From the NCBI GenBank assembly GCA_029378245.1, contig JARKIF010000016.1, forward strand, positions 1,178,001 to 1,242,000: a stretch of 64,000 nt of DNA, read 5' to 3'. Below are positions 36,662 to 46,706 of this stretch, piece after piece (within the stretch, counting starts at the first letter, position 1; each line of letters opens with the position of its first letter). The notes under the pieces were generated by a model that worked only from the letters and a program-made list of their open reading frames with translations, was not told the DNA's origin and searched no databases. Source of the stretch: Roridomyces roridus (lineage: Eukaryota > Basidiomycota > Agaricomycetes > Agaricales > Mycenaceae). A program made the position numbers and the translations under genes.

Positions 36662-36730
36662 GTTCTTATTAAATGTACAAAATGAACACCATAGGACTCA
36701 AGGTAGGGAGATAGCAGGGCGAAAATAGTC

Positions 36731-36990
36731 CAGCCTGAAGATTTTGAGGTGGAGAATGGGCCGTAGAAGTCAGCGACGCACCTGCGGGATGCCACATCAT
36801 CCAGTGTCTGCTCCTCCCTGCGGTTCATTGTGAGGCAGCAGGCTTGAGGCGGTTGTTTGCCATAGTAGACAACGCCGATGCCGAGTCGATTGAGCAAGCT
36901 GTCCGTTCCGGCTGGGACGAAAGAAAGAGAGTCTGTCACATGTCACGAGCTGCTGGGCAATGTGTGACTGTCCCCGTGATACACTGTTGA
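36731..36990 (-). repeat. Right copy of the diverged direct repeat
   Basis: It has the same orientation and order of elements as 27,411-27,672: the gcgggatgccac block, the ctttctttcgtcc segment and the gtcac..cccgtg promoter-like part. Divergence is roughly a third of positions by eye. It closes the right side of the dioxygenase/integrase/BTB island. Confidence 0.5.
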
Positions 36991-37006
36991 CTCAAACCAA
37001 ACCACC

Positions 37007-37550
37007 ATGTCGAGTCTCGACCACACGGTCTGCCTCACCCGCCTCTGCCTCCACGACTGACCTGGAATCCACCGACCCGCTTTCACACCCCGGCTCCTCC
37101 GGTGTGCATGTGAGTTTCCATCCTTGGTGAAAAGCTTATTGTGGCCAACATGAAACGGGTGTTCTAGGTCACTTCAATTTCTATTCTCAAGAACGCAAGT
37201 GCACAAGAGCTCATCCGCTCTGGGAATGCCGCGTATAAGGAGCTACTCCGTTCAAACATACGGAGCCAGGAGGAGTACACAAACCTTGTTCGGGGTTACC
37301 TACGTGTGACGGAGTATTGCCAATACATTGTGGGGTTGTACGCAGATCTCAGGTGTGTCTCAAAGTTTCGGGCTCTCTATTGCAGCCATTGATTCTATCT
37401 GAAGGGCTTCGCTCCCGGATGACGTTGATGCCTCGCCGTGGCAGTTTGACCCTCAGCAGCCTGCACTGCGAGAGGCACATCTCGACCAATATCAACTCCT
37501 TCTTCGCATCTCGCCCGAACTCCGGTGGTCTGTATGAGGTCAGGGATGAT
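37007..37550 (+). other. Fragment of an unrecognised gene
   Basis: Coding-like text spans two or three exon pieces: a Ser/Ala/Thr-rich start, then SISILKNASAQELIRSGN.. to LRVTEYCQYIVGLYADL (about 37,168-37,352, preceded by a good gtgagt..ctag intron), then PDDVDASPWQFDPQQPALRE to a stop near 37,535. The leading ATG at 37,007 is not in frame with the next piece. I do not recognise the family. It could be an intact small gene with an unplaced start or a relic. Confidence 0.3.
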
Positions 37551-37859
37551 CAAGGGATGATGTATTGCAGCTAGGAAAACATGTGTGCTGCCTGGTGGGG
37601 CCGTTGTTTTTGTATTTTGTGATGTTTGTTTGCTTTAGTCTAGACTCACTGTGCCGTCAAGCCGATTTGGCTCAATTTGTTTATCAAATCAATGGGGCTC
37701 TTATTGGCTCTGATCAACTGGTCTCGTGCTCTTATAGCCTTTTATAGACCCCATCAGAGATCACGAGTCTGATAATAGATCTCATTATTAGACTGTACTC
37801 AGCAGCGAAGGTTCAGTGACTCCTCCCAGGAACAGTTGGGTTCTTGGTCAACGATGAAC

Positions 37860-40056
37860 GATTCGACCAACTTGGTGAACGCAAAGAGCAATGGTCAGGT
37901 GGGTCCCTGGATTCGTCACACCGATTCGTTGGCTCATCGTTAGGGATGAGCACCGTCCCCGTCCCAAGCCGTAAGACGGCCGTCCGTACACGGTTACGGC
38001 CCGTACCCGTCGGCCTACAAGCATCCCATAAAGACGGGCGGCCGTCGACGGGTTCAACACGGGTTCAGCATAGGAAATGCTGATTCGCGTGCTTCTCCCT
38101 TGAAACCCGCTTGGAGCTCAAAGTGAGTGTTCAATCTAGGTAACTACAGTCTCAAAATTGTGCAAGCCACTTGGCACGATGCTCACCATTCGTTCTTTCC
38201 GATTGATGGGTTGATGTCAACTCTGATGCGATGTTTGATGTGCAAGAAAATGGGTGTTATTCAGCAGGTTGGTGGCGATGTGAGGTAGATTTTGTGTCCC
38301 AGCAACAATTGTTGCACCTTGGAACATCTTCTGGCAGAGGATCATCTGCTATGAGATGGTTGCACCAATCCTCGCCCGTCCCCGTCATGTCACGGCCGTC
38401 AACCGTCAATTTCACGGCCCGTACCCGTCTCAGCTTGGGCGATTGACGGCTGTCACCCGTACACGGACGGTGCTCATCCCTACTCATCGTCGTCTTGTAG
38501 CCATTTTCTCCCGCCTTCGTTTTCCCCGTGGCTTCGGTTTAATCGAGTACTCAAGCCATCTGCATCCGATCGTCTATCTCCTCGGCGACATGCACGAGGA
38601 ATTCCTGAAGACTGAGACTGACGACCCATGTCTGCCGAAAGCAGACGATCTCTGACGACGCCTTCGCATTCTCAATCGCACCATCATAAGCCGACACCCA
38701 GTGGCTTGGACGGCCTGAGTGACTGGGCAGGGTAACGACGTATGTATCTACTTCTGGCCTGCGCGTTTTTGTGAAATCATCCACCAGCTCAATATTCGAG
38801 AGGGCGACGAGAGGGAGACGCTCAGAGAGCTCTGGAGTGCTACCTAGCCACCGCGCCCACCCAATGCGTCCCTGATTCACACCTGGGCTCACGTCTATTG
38901 ACACCGATGTCCTGCTACCCACGGCGCGCCTATTCTCTCCTTCGATCGCGGCCCGTGATGCTGCCCTCCCCGGTCCCGGGCCCTCGGATGTCGAATCCGC
39001 GGGCACACCCACCCCTCTTCCGCGCGTCCTTTCCCAGACGGACGCACAAGTCAGCTTGAAGGATTGGACGACTACATGCCACGTCTGGGCGTGTATAACG
39101 AGCAGCGTTCCCACACGCCCGGGTGCCTCTGTCCCCGTCTTGCGTGCCACGTGTATCCCCGGTCCCGCGCCACGTATCCCTATCCCTGAAGACCACCAGC
39201 AGTCGCCCCTGGTGCATGCCAGCATACCCTGCCCACTGTTGCCTCCCCCTGGCTCGCCCGACATTGGATCTCTATCCTCGAGCGACACGTCACGCAATGC
39301 CCAAGACCCCGCTCCGCCCCGGTACCAGTCATGTCTACACGGGGCCTCGAACGTAGTGGCCCTGCTTTCTTCACCACACTCTCCTCGGCACCACACAGGC
39401 CCCCAGCTCGCTCGGCGCTTCGCGCCTCCCTCGCTCGCACTGTCTACACGGGGCCTCGACGCGCTTGTCGAGGCTTAGCAGCGCTGCACCCGTTAACAGC
39501 ACAGTCGCGCCCTGGGTATATCCCCTCGTGCTACTCTCCTGTAGCCCCAACAGCAAGCAGTATGGCTCCGCTCTCCCGCCCCCGACGCCTAGTACGCCGG
39601 CAAGTATTTGGCCTCCGGCGGACTAGGAGCGTTGTTGACACGTCTTATGTGCGTTTCCTCCTGTCCTCCCTCGATCTTGGCTGATGGTGTCTGCAGATTT
39701 CTCGCTACATCCATTGACACAACATCATCCTCATCTTCTTCGACCACGGTTCTATGGGGACCGCTTGCATGTTGCTTGTGTAATCTGAAAAAGCCGAATG
39801 CGATGTCTGCTTGATATTTGAGGGTTACACCTACCTTATGGTGGATGCATCGGTCTCGCGGTTCGCACTGAGCTTGATGCGCCGATGCGCCGTGATCCTA
39901 TCGGTGGGATGGCTGTGTGACAATATGGGCTGTATCTTTCAGCGGAAGCCACCGATGCTCTCCCTCCCGCTTGCCGCGCTCTACGTGCAATGAGCTCTAC
40001 TTAAATGTTTTCGAGATCACCATAGTCACCCTCCTTTCCTTCATCTCTCCTTCCTC
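37860..40056 (+). repeat. Right arm of the long inverted repeat
   Basis: It matches 1-1,610 in opposite orientation. Apart from the 542-bp MITE inside it, the alignment is near continuous. No protein family is recognised. The arm is followed by the promoter region of the NACHT-ankyrin gene. Confidence 0.75.
37941..38482. mobile_element. hAT-type MITE, 542 bp
   Basis: The two ends are perfect 18-bp inverted repeats, TAGGGATGAGCACCGTCC at the left and its reverse complement at the right. They are flanked by an 8-bp target duplication ctcatcgt (37,933-37,940 and 38,483-38,490). Eight-base duplications and a TAGGG/CAGGG start are typical of hAT elements. The subterminal parts repeat cacggccgt/acggcccgtacccgt strings in both orientations. 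There is no transposase. The homologous position in the left arm (about 1,424-1,434) is an empty site. Confidence 0.93.
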
Positions 40057-40541
40057 CACTACACTGCGGCCGGCTCGCCGGTGGACACTCTTCCTCTCCG
40101 GGTTCATCCTGTGTGCTACTTATGTGGCCCGGTCGAAATTTCAATCATATCCACCACAATGTTCGCCGGATCCGTACAGGTGGATGATTACGTGACATGG
40201 CTCACATGCTCCTATTTACTTATCTTCTCTTGTTTATGTGTTGTGTTGGCAGCTGCGTCCTGAACAGCTTTCAATTCAGTTGTAACCCATAGTCATAAAT
40301 GTCAGGGCAACCAACAATGCATGTGCTTCATGTGAACAGCTGATCATTAATAGATCATTCCAGAGTTCAAGTTGGCAATGGATCATGGGAAAGTTTGTAC
40401 AGATTTGTGCCTCTGAGCTGGCATCCTCGTGGCATCTTAACTCTTACCACCACCTTTCTCTTTCTGAGTTCTTTGCTTGCAGTGAGCTGTGCTGTTCACC
40501 TGTACATACCCCTGGATAACAAACTGCAGATCAGGGTTATA
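40057..40541. promoter_or_regulatory. Upstream region of the NACHT-ankyrin gene
   Basis: No gene is seen. It lies between the inverted-repeat arm and the ATG at 40,542 and presumably contains the promoter. It is clearly more A/T-rich than the region before it. Confidence 0.3.
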
Positions 40542-43450
40542 ATGTCTGACACTCACCGACTGAGAGGTGGGAATGTGAATGTCTATGGTGTGTCAAATCC
40601 AAGAGAGTGGGATCCTGATGAATCATGACCTGTGTCTATAGGTGGCCCAGGGGGTGATGGTGGAGCAGGGAATGAAATAGGGGGTACTGGTGGTGCCGGA
40701 GGAAACCCCATCGTCAATGTGTAAGGTTTTTTGACAACATTGCCAAAGTTGATTACTCATTGCTGTGATAGTAGTATCCAAGGGTCAGTCACATTTTCTC
40801 TCAGCATAGATCTTGGTCTCATCTTTGTAAAGATCAGCTGATCATCATGATGCTCTGTACAAGTGGTTGGGAAATCCTCCCAATACACAGGACAGACAGC
40901 ATCAGCTACAGGAGCTCCGCTATAAGGATACTGGGACTTGGCTGCTTCAGCATGATCAACTCATTAGATGGACCAACACACCTGGCAGCTTGTGGATCCA
41001 GGGAATTTGTATGTTGGTTTTGTTTTCAATGCTCAATATATCTAATCTATTTCAGCTGGAACTGGGAAAAGTGTACTCAGGTACTTGACCAATGTCAGGC
41101 ACTATCTCTACTGACATAAACAGCTCAACAATCACTGATAGTCTTGTCAAGAGGCGCAAAAAAGTCTCCTATTTCTTCTTTGACTTCAGAAATGACAGAC
41201 AGAGCCTGACCATTATGTTGCGCTCTATTATCTGGCAGCTCTCTGAGATGTCACCCACTCCACATGGGACTCTTTCAACATTTCATGAAACATTGGGAGA
41301 GGGAAAAATACAGCCGCAGATTAAAGATCTCCAAGAACTCCTTGATAGTTTGATTGGAGAACTCGGACAGGCATACATTGTGCTGGATGGACTGGATGAA
41401 TGCCAAAAGAAGGATTGGACAGCTCTCGTGGAATTTGTGGACAGGCTTTGCAGTTCTTCACCAAGAGGGCTGCATTTGCTGTTCACAAGTCAACATCGCC
41501 AAGAGTTTCAGAAAGGCTTCAAGGACATACCCTTGATACAGTTGCATGCATCAATCCTACATGAAGACATAAGATCCTTTGTCTACAGCAAGATTTTGGC
41601 AATGTCTGATGATGTTGACCATACCAAGGCAGTCACTGAACAAATTGTAAAACGAAGCAATGGAATGTAAGCCAGATTCATGTAAATCCTTGGCCTAAAC
41701 TAAATATGCAAGTAGGTTCCGTATGGCAGCTTGCTTCATTATTGAGCTAGGTCATTGTCATTGGGAAGATGAATGGGATGAGGTCCTTGCAGCTCTCCCA
41801 GCTGATCTGTTCAGTATTTACAGCCGTTTTCTAAAACGCGCCAAGGAGGAACCAAGATTGCCATCTGTTTTCATTCAGGCAATACTACGGTGGCTTGTGT
41901 TTTCACAAAGAGAGCTTTCATCAGAGGAGCTTGCAGATGCTCTTGCCTTCTGCTTGGACCTGGCAAATTTTGACTTTTCCAACCTCAAAACATCAGTCTA
42001 TCACCCTAAAAGACGGTCAGGTAACTCAAGACTTTTCAACATGCTTGATGGCCTCATTGTGATAAACACTGATGAGGCTGGCCGAGGCTTAATCAGTTTT
42101 GCACACTCTTCTGTGCAAGACTATGTCCTTTCCCAAGAGTTTTATGAGGAGCATGCATCCATTCTTGATCTCAGCAAGAGTACCTCACAAAAGTTCATCA
42201 CACAAACTTGTATCCGTTATCTCCTTGTATTTTCAGAAAATGACCATTATCTGGCTTGGCATAGTGAGGTCAAGTACCCACTTGCAGCATATGCTTCTCG
42301 ACACTGGTTCAATCACTTGCAGTACTGTGATGCAACAGACCAGGAGCAGCTACTCCCAACAACAATGCATCTGCTTGAAGATGGAAGTACCCAATACACT
42401 ATGTTGTGTAAATTACAGGGAAGGTGGAGATGGAGATGGAATGACCACACTCTACCAGCAATATGTATGTGCACAGCAATGGGGTTTCAAAGAGGGGTGT
42501 TGGCTTTGCTTGTTGATAGAAAGGTGCCGGTTGATGTCATTGCCAGAGATGGCCAGACTCCATTGCACCTTGCCTTACGGTATGGCTACCTTGGCATTGC
42601 AAAGCTGCTTATTGAACATGGGGCATCAGTCAATGTTGCTACGGAGGATGGCCGGACTCCGCTGCATCTTGCCTCCAAGTATGGCCATCTTGACATTGCA
42701 AAGCTCTTTGTTGCACATGGGGCATCAGTCAATGCTACAGACAAGGATGGCTGGACTCCGCTGCATCTTGCCTCCGAAGATGGCCACCTTGACATTGCAA
42801 AGCTGCTTGTTGAACATGGGGCTTCAGGTGATGCTACAGAGAAGGATGACTGGACTCCACTGCACCTTGCCTCCCAGAATAGATATCTTGACATTGCAAA
42901 GCCGCTTGTTGAACATGGGGCATCAGTCAATGTTGCTAAGGAGGATGGCTGGACTGCACTGCACCATGTCTCCGAGTATGGCCATCTTGACATTGCAAAG
43001 CTGCTTGTTGAACATGGGGCATTGGTTGATGTCATTGCCAGAGATGGCCAGACTCCATTGCACCTTGCCTTACGGTATGGCTACCTTGGCATTGCAAAGC
43101 TGCTTATTGAACATGGGGCATCAGTCAATGTTGCTAAGGAGGATGGCCGGACTCCGCTGCATCTTGCCTCCAAGTATGGCCATCTTGACATTGCAAAGCT
43201 CTTTGTTGCACATGGGGCATCAGTCAATGCTACAGACAAGGATGGCTGGACTCCGCTGCACATTGCGTCCCAATATGGCCACCTTCCCATTGCAAAGCTC
43301 CTTGTTGAACATAGGGCATCAGTTGATGCTACAGAGAAGGATGGCTGGACTCCACTGCACCTTGCCTTCCAGAATGGCCATCTTGACATTGCAAAGCTCC
43401 TTGTTGAACATGGGGCATTGGCAGAGTCTCGATTTAGTTTGATCAACTGA
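40542..43450 (+). CDS. NACHT-ankyrin (NLR-like) protein, truncated by a MITE
   Basis: An NLR-type signalling protein. It has a short Gly-rich N-terminus (RGGNVNVYGG, GGTGGAGGNP), then a NACHT NTPase with Walker A GISGTGKS, Walker B YIVLDGLDEC and LHLLFTSQ, a winged-helix-like region (LPADLFSIYSRFL; SHSSVQDYVL-type HSSVQDYVLS) and nine 33-residue ankyrin repeats. Seven exons keep frame: 40542-40587, 40642-40720, 40775-40783 (9 bases), 40833-41008, 41056-41080, 41124-41666 and 41716-43450, giving 870 residues. The last 11 residues (AESRFSLIN region) are read from an inserted hAT MITE. Ankyrin repeats 1-2 and 6-7 are almost identical at the DNA level, 495 bp apart. NLR-like proteins mediate non-self recognition in fungi, so that role is inferred here. 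Confidence 0.88.
42530..43421 (+). repeat. Nine 99-bp ankyrin-coding repeats with an internal 495-bp duplication
   Basis: Each unit encodes a DGWTPLHLAS..IAKLLVEHGAS-type repeat. The block from 42,530 (gttgatgtcattgccagag) recurs at 43,025, exactly five repeats (495 bp) downstream, with only a few changes over about 230 bases. This indicates recent unequal exchange or gene conversion. Confidence 0.9.
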
Positions 43451-43750
43451 TGACTGACTACAACTAGTACAGCACGTGGTAGTCATGCATCAACCATCAA
43501 TTGGCGAACTCGGGCTACACACATGTACGGCGACCTTACTGTAGCAGAATTGACGAAAAATGGTCACAGCAAGCTGCTGACCGGGCCAGTTTTGCTGAAA
43601 AATGAGATAAAAACCCACGAGGCAAGCTAGTTGTGTTTAGTGATCAGTTGTGATGAGTCGTGGGAATGTCTAGTCGACTTAGTCAATTAGTCAAACATCG
43701 GATCAGTAATCAATCACTAGTCAACTAGACGCTAATCAAGCGAGACTCTG
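43422..43750. mobile_element. hAT-type MITE, 329 bp, inside an ankyrin repeat
   Basis: It starts CAGAGTCTCG and ends CGAGACTCTG (10-bp perfect inverted ends with weaker similarity further in). An 8-bp target duplication ggcattgg flanks it (43,414-43,421 and 43,751-43,758). The interior is rich in agtcaa/ctagtc motifs in both orientations, like hAT subterminal repeats, and has no coding capacity. Its ends and subterminal text differ from the 542-bp MITE, so it is a separate family. It supplies the stop codon of the NACHT-ankyrin reading frame. Confidence 0.92.
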
Positions 43751-44255
43751 GGCATTGGTTGACACTACAGAGAAGGATGGCCGGACTCTGCTCCACTTTG
43801 TGTCCCATCATAGTCACCTTGGCATTGCAAAGCTGCTTGTTGAACATGGGGCATTGATTGACACTACGGAAAAGGATCGCTGGACTCTGTTACACCTTGC
43901 CTCCTCAAATGACCACCTTCCCATTGCAAAGCTGCTTGTTGGACATGGGGCATTTGTTGATGCTGTAGAGAAGAATGGCTGGACTCCGCTGCATCTTGCC
44001 TCCCGATATGGCCACCTTGATATTGCAAAGCTGCTTGTTGAACATGGGGCATCAGGCAATATGGTTGGAAAGAATGGTTGGACGCTGCTCCACCTTGCAT
44101 CCCAGTATGGCCACCTTGGCATAGCAAAGCTGCTTGCGGAACATGGGTCATTCATCAATATTGCTGGAAAGGATTGCTGCACTGTGTTCAAGAGGGCGCA
44201 ACCAATGCAGCCTGGCTCCCTTCTCACTAGAGCAGATAGAAGTGGGCCCTCATAA
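43751..44255 (+). pseudogene. Severed ankyrin-repeat tail of the NACHT-ankyrin gene
   Basis: It directly follows the MITE. The frame continues the ankyrin array in the same register (ALVDTTEKDGRTLLHF, then four more repeats such as WTPLHLASRYGHLDIAKLL) and ends with a natural stop at 44,255 after RAQPMQPGSLLTRADRSGPS. It has no start of its own. Without the MITE and one target copy, the frame runs on from the upstream repeat. The tail is therefore the original C-terminus, about 165 residues. Confidence 0.88.
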
Positions 44256-44258
44256 GCC

Positions 44259-46346
44259 ACAGTGGATGCCCCCAAAAATCTGAAAAATATTTGAGTGTAC
44301 CTTGAATTGCTAGCGCTAGTACTACTTAGATAACATCTCTACCAGAAAGTTCCTCAGTGGGGTTGCGTAAACGGTAAAACCCAGTCCAGTTTCATGGTTT
44401 TGCATCGAGTGTTCAACTCTGTATGTACAGTTGTACTTGCAGTGGACTATCTATATCAGTATTTTCTCTTGAATTCATCCACACTCCCGGTGCGACATAA
44501 GACAGTCTGAACATTGAACATCACAATCCTGTGAATTCAGAGTCGACCATACTTGAACCATTCACAAGTCAAACCCCGAACAGGTACTGTACTATTTCAA
44601 CAGGATGGTGTGTGTCTACTGAAAGTCAGAATCACTAGATATGGGCAACCGATGATCCCACTTGAGTCACACCCCCAGACCACAGGACTTGATGAGATAC
44701 TGAAATACTGACAAGTGCCATCGCTTTACAGTGTAGTGACGGCCTGGAAACTAACCCTGCATCACTTCCAACACAACCCCCACTCATCCCACCGCTCACT
44801 CCCCACCCCCACCCCAACAATGAACAAATCCCCCAGGAATAGTGTTCCTAAACAGAGCGCTCGTCCACTGCGCGTCCGAGCACGTTCCAGTCACACCACT
44901 AGGTGAATATTCCAGCTCCCCGAGCATTGGTTGATTTTTCAGAGTACTAAATCACCCAACAGTGTGGGGGAAATCACCAAAAATTGGAGTGCATCCGGGA
45001 GTTGGGACAACCGGAAAACCGAAAAACCGAAAAACCGGGATTCTGGTGATGGCGGTGTTTTGCCGTTCGGCATAAACACATCAGATCACTTACTTACTCC
45101 TGACTCACTCGACGACACCAGGCCCGTTGTCTCAGCTTGCGCCCGCGCCTACCCACCCGACGCCCGACCTCTGTCTCCTGCCAGGCGCACGCGGCGCCCG
45201 TCGTCATCGTTGCACCGTGAAAACGGTCGGAGGTCGGATGGCATCATCATCGAGGCGGCAATATTTCAAGACCCGCAAGCCCACGACAGCTATTGGAAGA
45301 TTGGTGGAACCATTGCAGGGTTGAGGGAGGAGCTAGGGAGGATAGAGACAGTCATGGCGAGGCTCACCCGCACTCGTGAGTGGCTCAATATCCTTCGCCC
45401 AAACTCTACATCCAGGGTCCTCAACCTTTCCCGCATCACATCCCAAACCTCCACGCCCCACAAGGCCTCCTTCACTTCCCCTTCACCTCCCTGACTCTGA
45501 TTGACGTGGTGGGCCACTGGTGGCTGGCCCCGCCGTCGCGCTCTTCAAGGACACATCTGCCGCTTGCCCTCCTCAATGCTCATCCCGCCCTATCTGCTCC
45601 TCTTGGGTCCGACCAGCCCTGCCGAGCCCCGCTTTGTCACCTCCAGTTGGCGTCCTCAATCTGCAGCTCCCGCCGGTCGGCTGCTTGACCCCTCTCACAG
45701 TAGACACAACGTACAGTGTCACTCTATTCTGAATAAATATTACATGGTATCAAGTATGGATTGGCCAAGAGAGCGAAGGAGTGAGTGAGTGGGTGCCGAG
45801 AGGTGCATATGTTGGCCGTGATGGCAGCAGCAGCGGCAGATCACTGCAGCACAGCCATCCGATCACCGGTTCCGCGGTTGTTCCAACTCCCGAATTTTGT
45901 GAAAAATTGGTGGTTCCGGTTCAATTTGGCGTTCGCGTTCGAACGCGTGTGCTCCTGCCCAAATGCTGAACCGAACTTTGCGTTCAGGTTCAACGAATTG
46001 GTGAACGTGAACACCGAACACGCGTCCGGTTCAGTTCGGTTCAGGTTCGAACCGATTCCTTGAACCGGACCCACCCACCACTATTCCCCACTTGCAACGA
46101 TGATGCGGAATTCTGTCTGAATCAATTTCCAGTCCGGCACATGTGAAGAATATTGACATACTGTAACATTCACCAGCACTTGCCAATGCTCCTCCCTGTA
46201 GTATTATTGCAATTTGCAAAGATAATGTCCGATCGCCAAAATAAAAAAGTTTTGATTAGCGCCGACATGTGGCTGTTCATGTAGTATGTAATGCACACGT
46301 CCTCTGTCCTCCTCTGTCTCTCTCTCCTTCTGTCCACTCTCTCGAC
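44259..46346. other. Gene-poor region with possible retroelement and repeat traces
   Basis: No supported gene. A plus-strand frame at 45,180-45,494 (WKIGGTIAGLREELGRIE..) has no recognised domain. At 45,742-45,757, tacatggtatcaagta resembles the LTR end plus tRNA-Met primer site of Copia elements (tggtatca core), but no LTR pair is visible. 45,860-46,075 is a ggttc/gaacc-rich segment with weakly inverted ends, probably a decayed dispersed repeat. Confidence 0.3.
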
Positions 46347-46706
46347 ATGTCTGATTACGACAAAGACGACCAATACTCTGACCCCGATGATAACTACATG
46401 GACACCAACCCGCAGGAGTACGCGCTATTTGCAAAGCGCTTGGAACGCGAAGAGTCGATTTCCCCTCAGTCGACGTGTCAGACTCGCAGCAGAGGACACA
46501 GGCAGACCAACGAGGGTCAAGAGAGAGAGCAAGAGAAAGAGACAGGTGGAGAGAGACAAAGAGAGGGACAGGGACAGGGACAGGGAGAGCAAGAAGGTGT
46601 GTGTTTCTTGGCAAGGGCCTCGGGGTGCCATTCGACCACCACCAGAATGTCACAACAAGACTTGTTTCACGCGTCCAACAGCGGTAAGATGCTGTGGATT
46701 GGGTAG
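46347..46706 (+). CDS. Small acidic/Glu-Gln-rich protein, hypothetical
   Basis: A 119-residue open frame begins MSDYDKDDQYSDPDDNYMD and continues into LFAKRLEREESIS. It then has a repetitive Glu/Gln/Gly stretch encoded by gagagag- and gggaca-type microsatellite sequence. The acidic N-terminus resembles the start of some basidiomycete hypothetical proteins. No domain is recognised, and it may be only part of a gene. Confidence 0.3.
   Translation: MSDYDKDDQYSDPDDNYMDTNPQEYALFAKRLEREESISPQSTCQTRSRGHRQTNEGQEREQEKETGGERQREGQGQGQGEQEGVCFLARASGCHSTTTRMSQQDLFHASNSGKMLWIG

Noticed and set aside
1..40056. Inverted repeat arms read as the two LTRs of one retrotransposon
   Set aside because: LTRs of one element are direct, not inverted, and the intervening DNA holds housekeeping genes rather than gag-pol.
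42099..43442. 447-codon open frame overlapping the ankyrin gene
   Set aside because: It lies in another frame of the repetitive ankyrin DNA. Periodicity of 99 bp keeps the shadow frame open, and it has no domain of its own.
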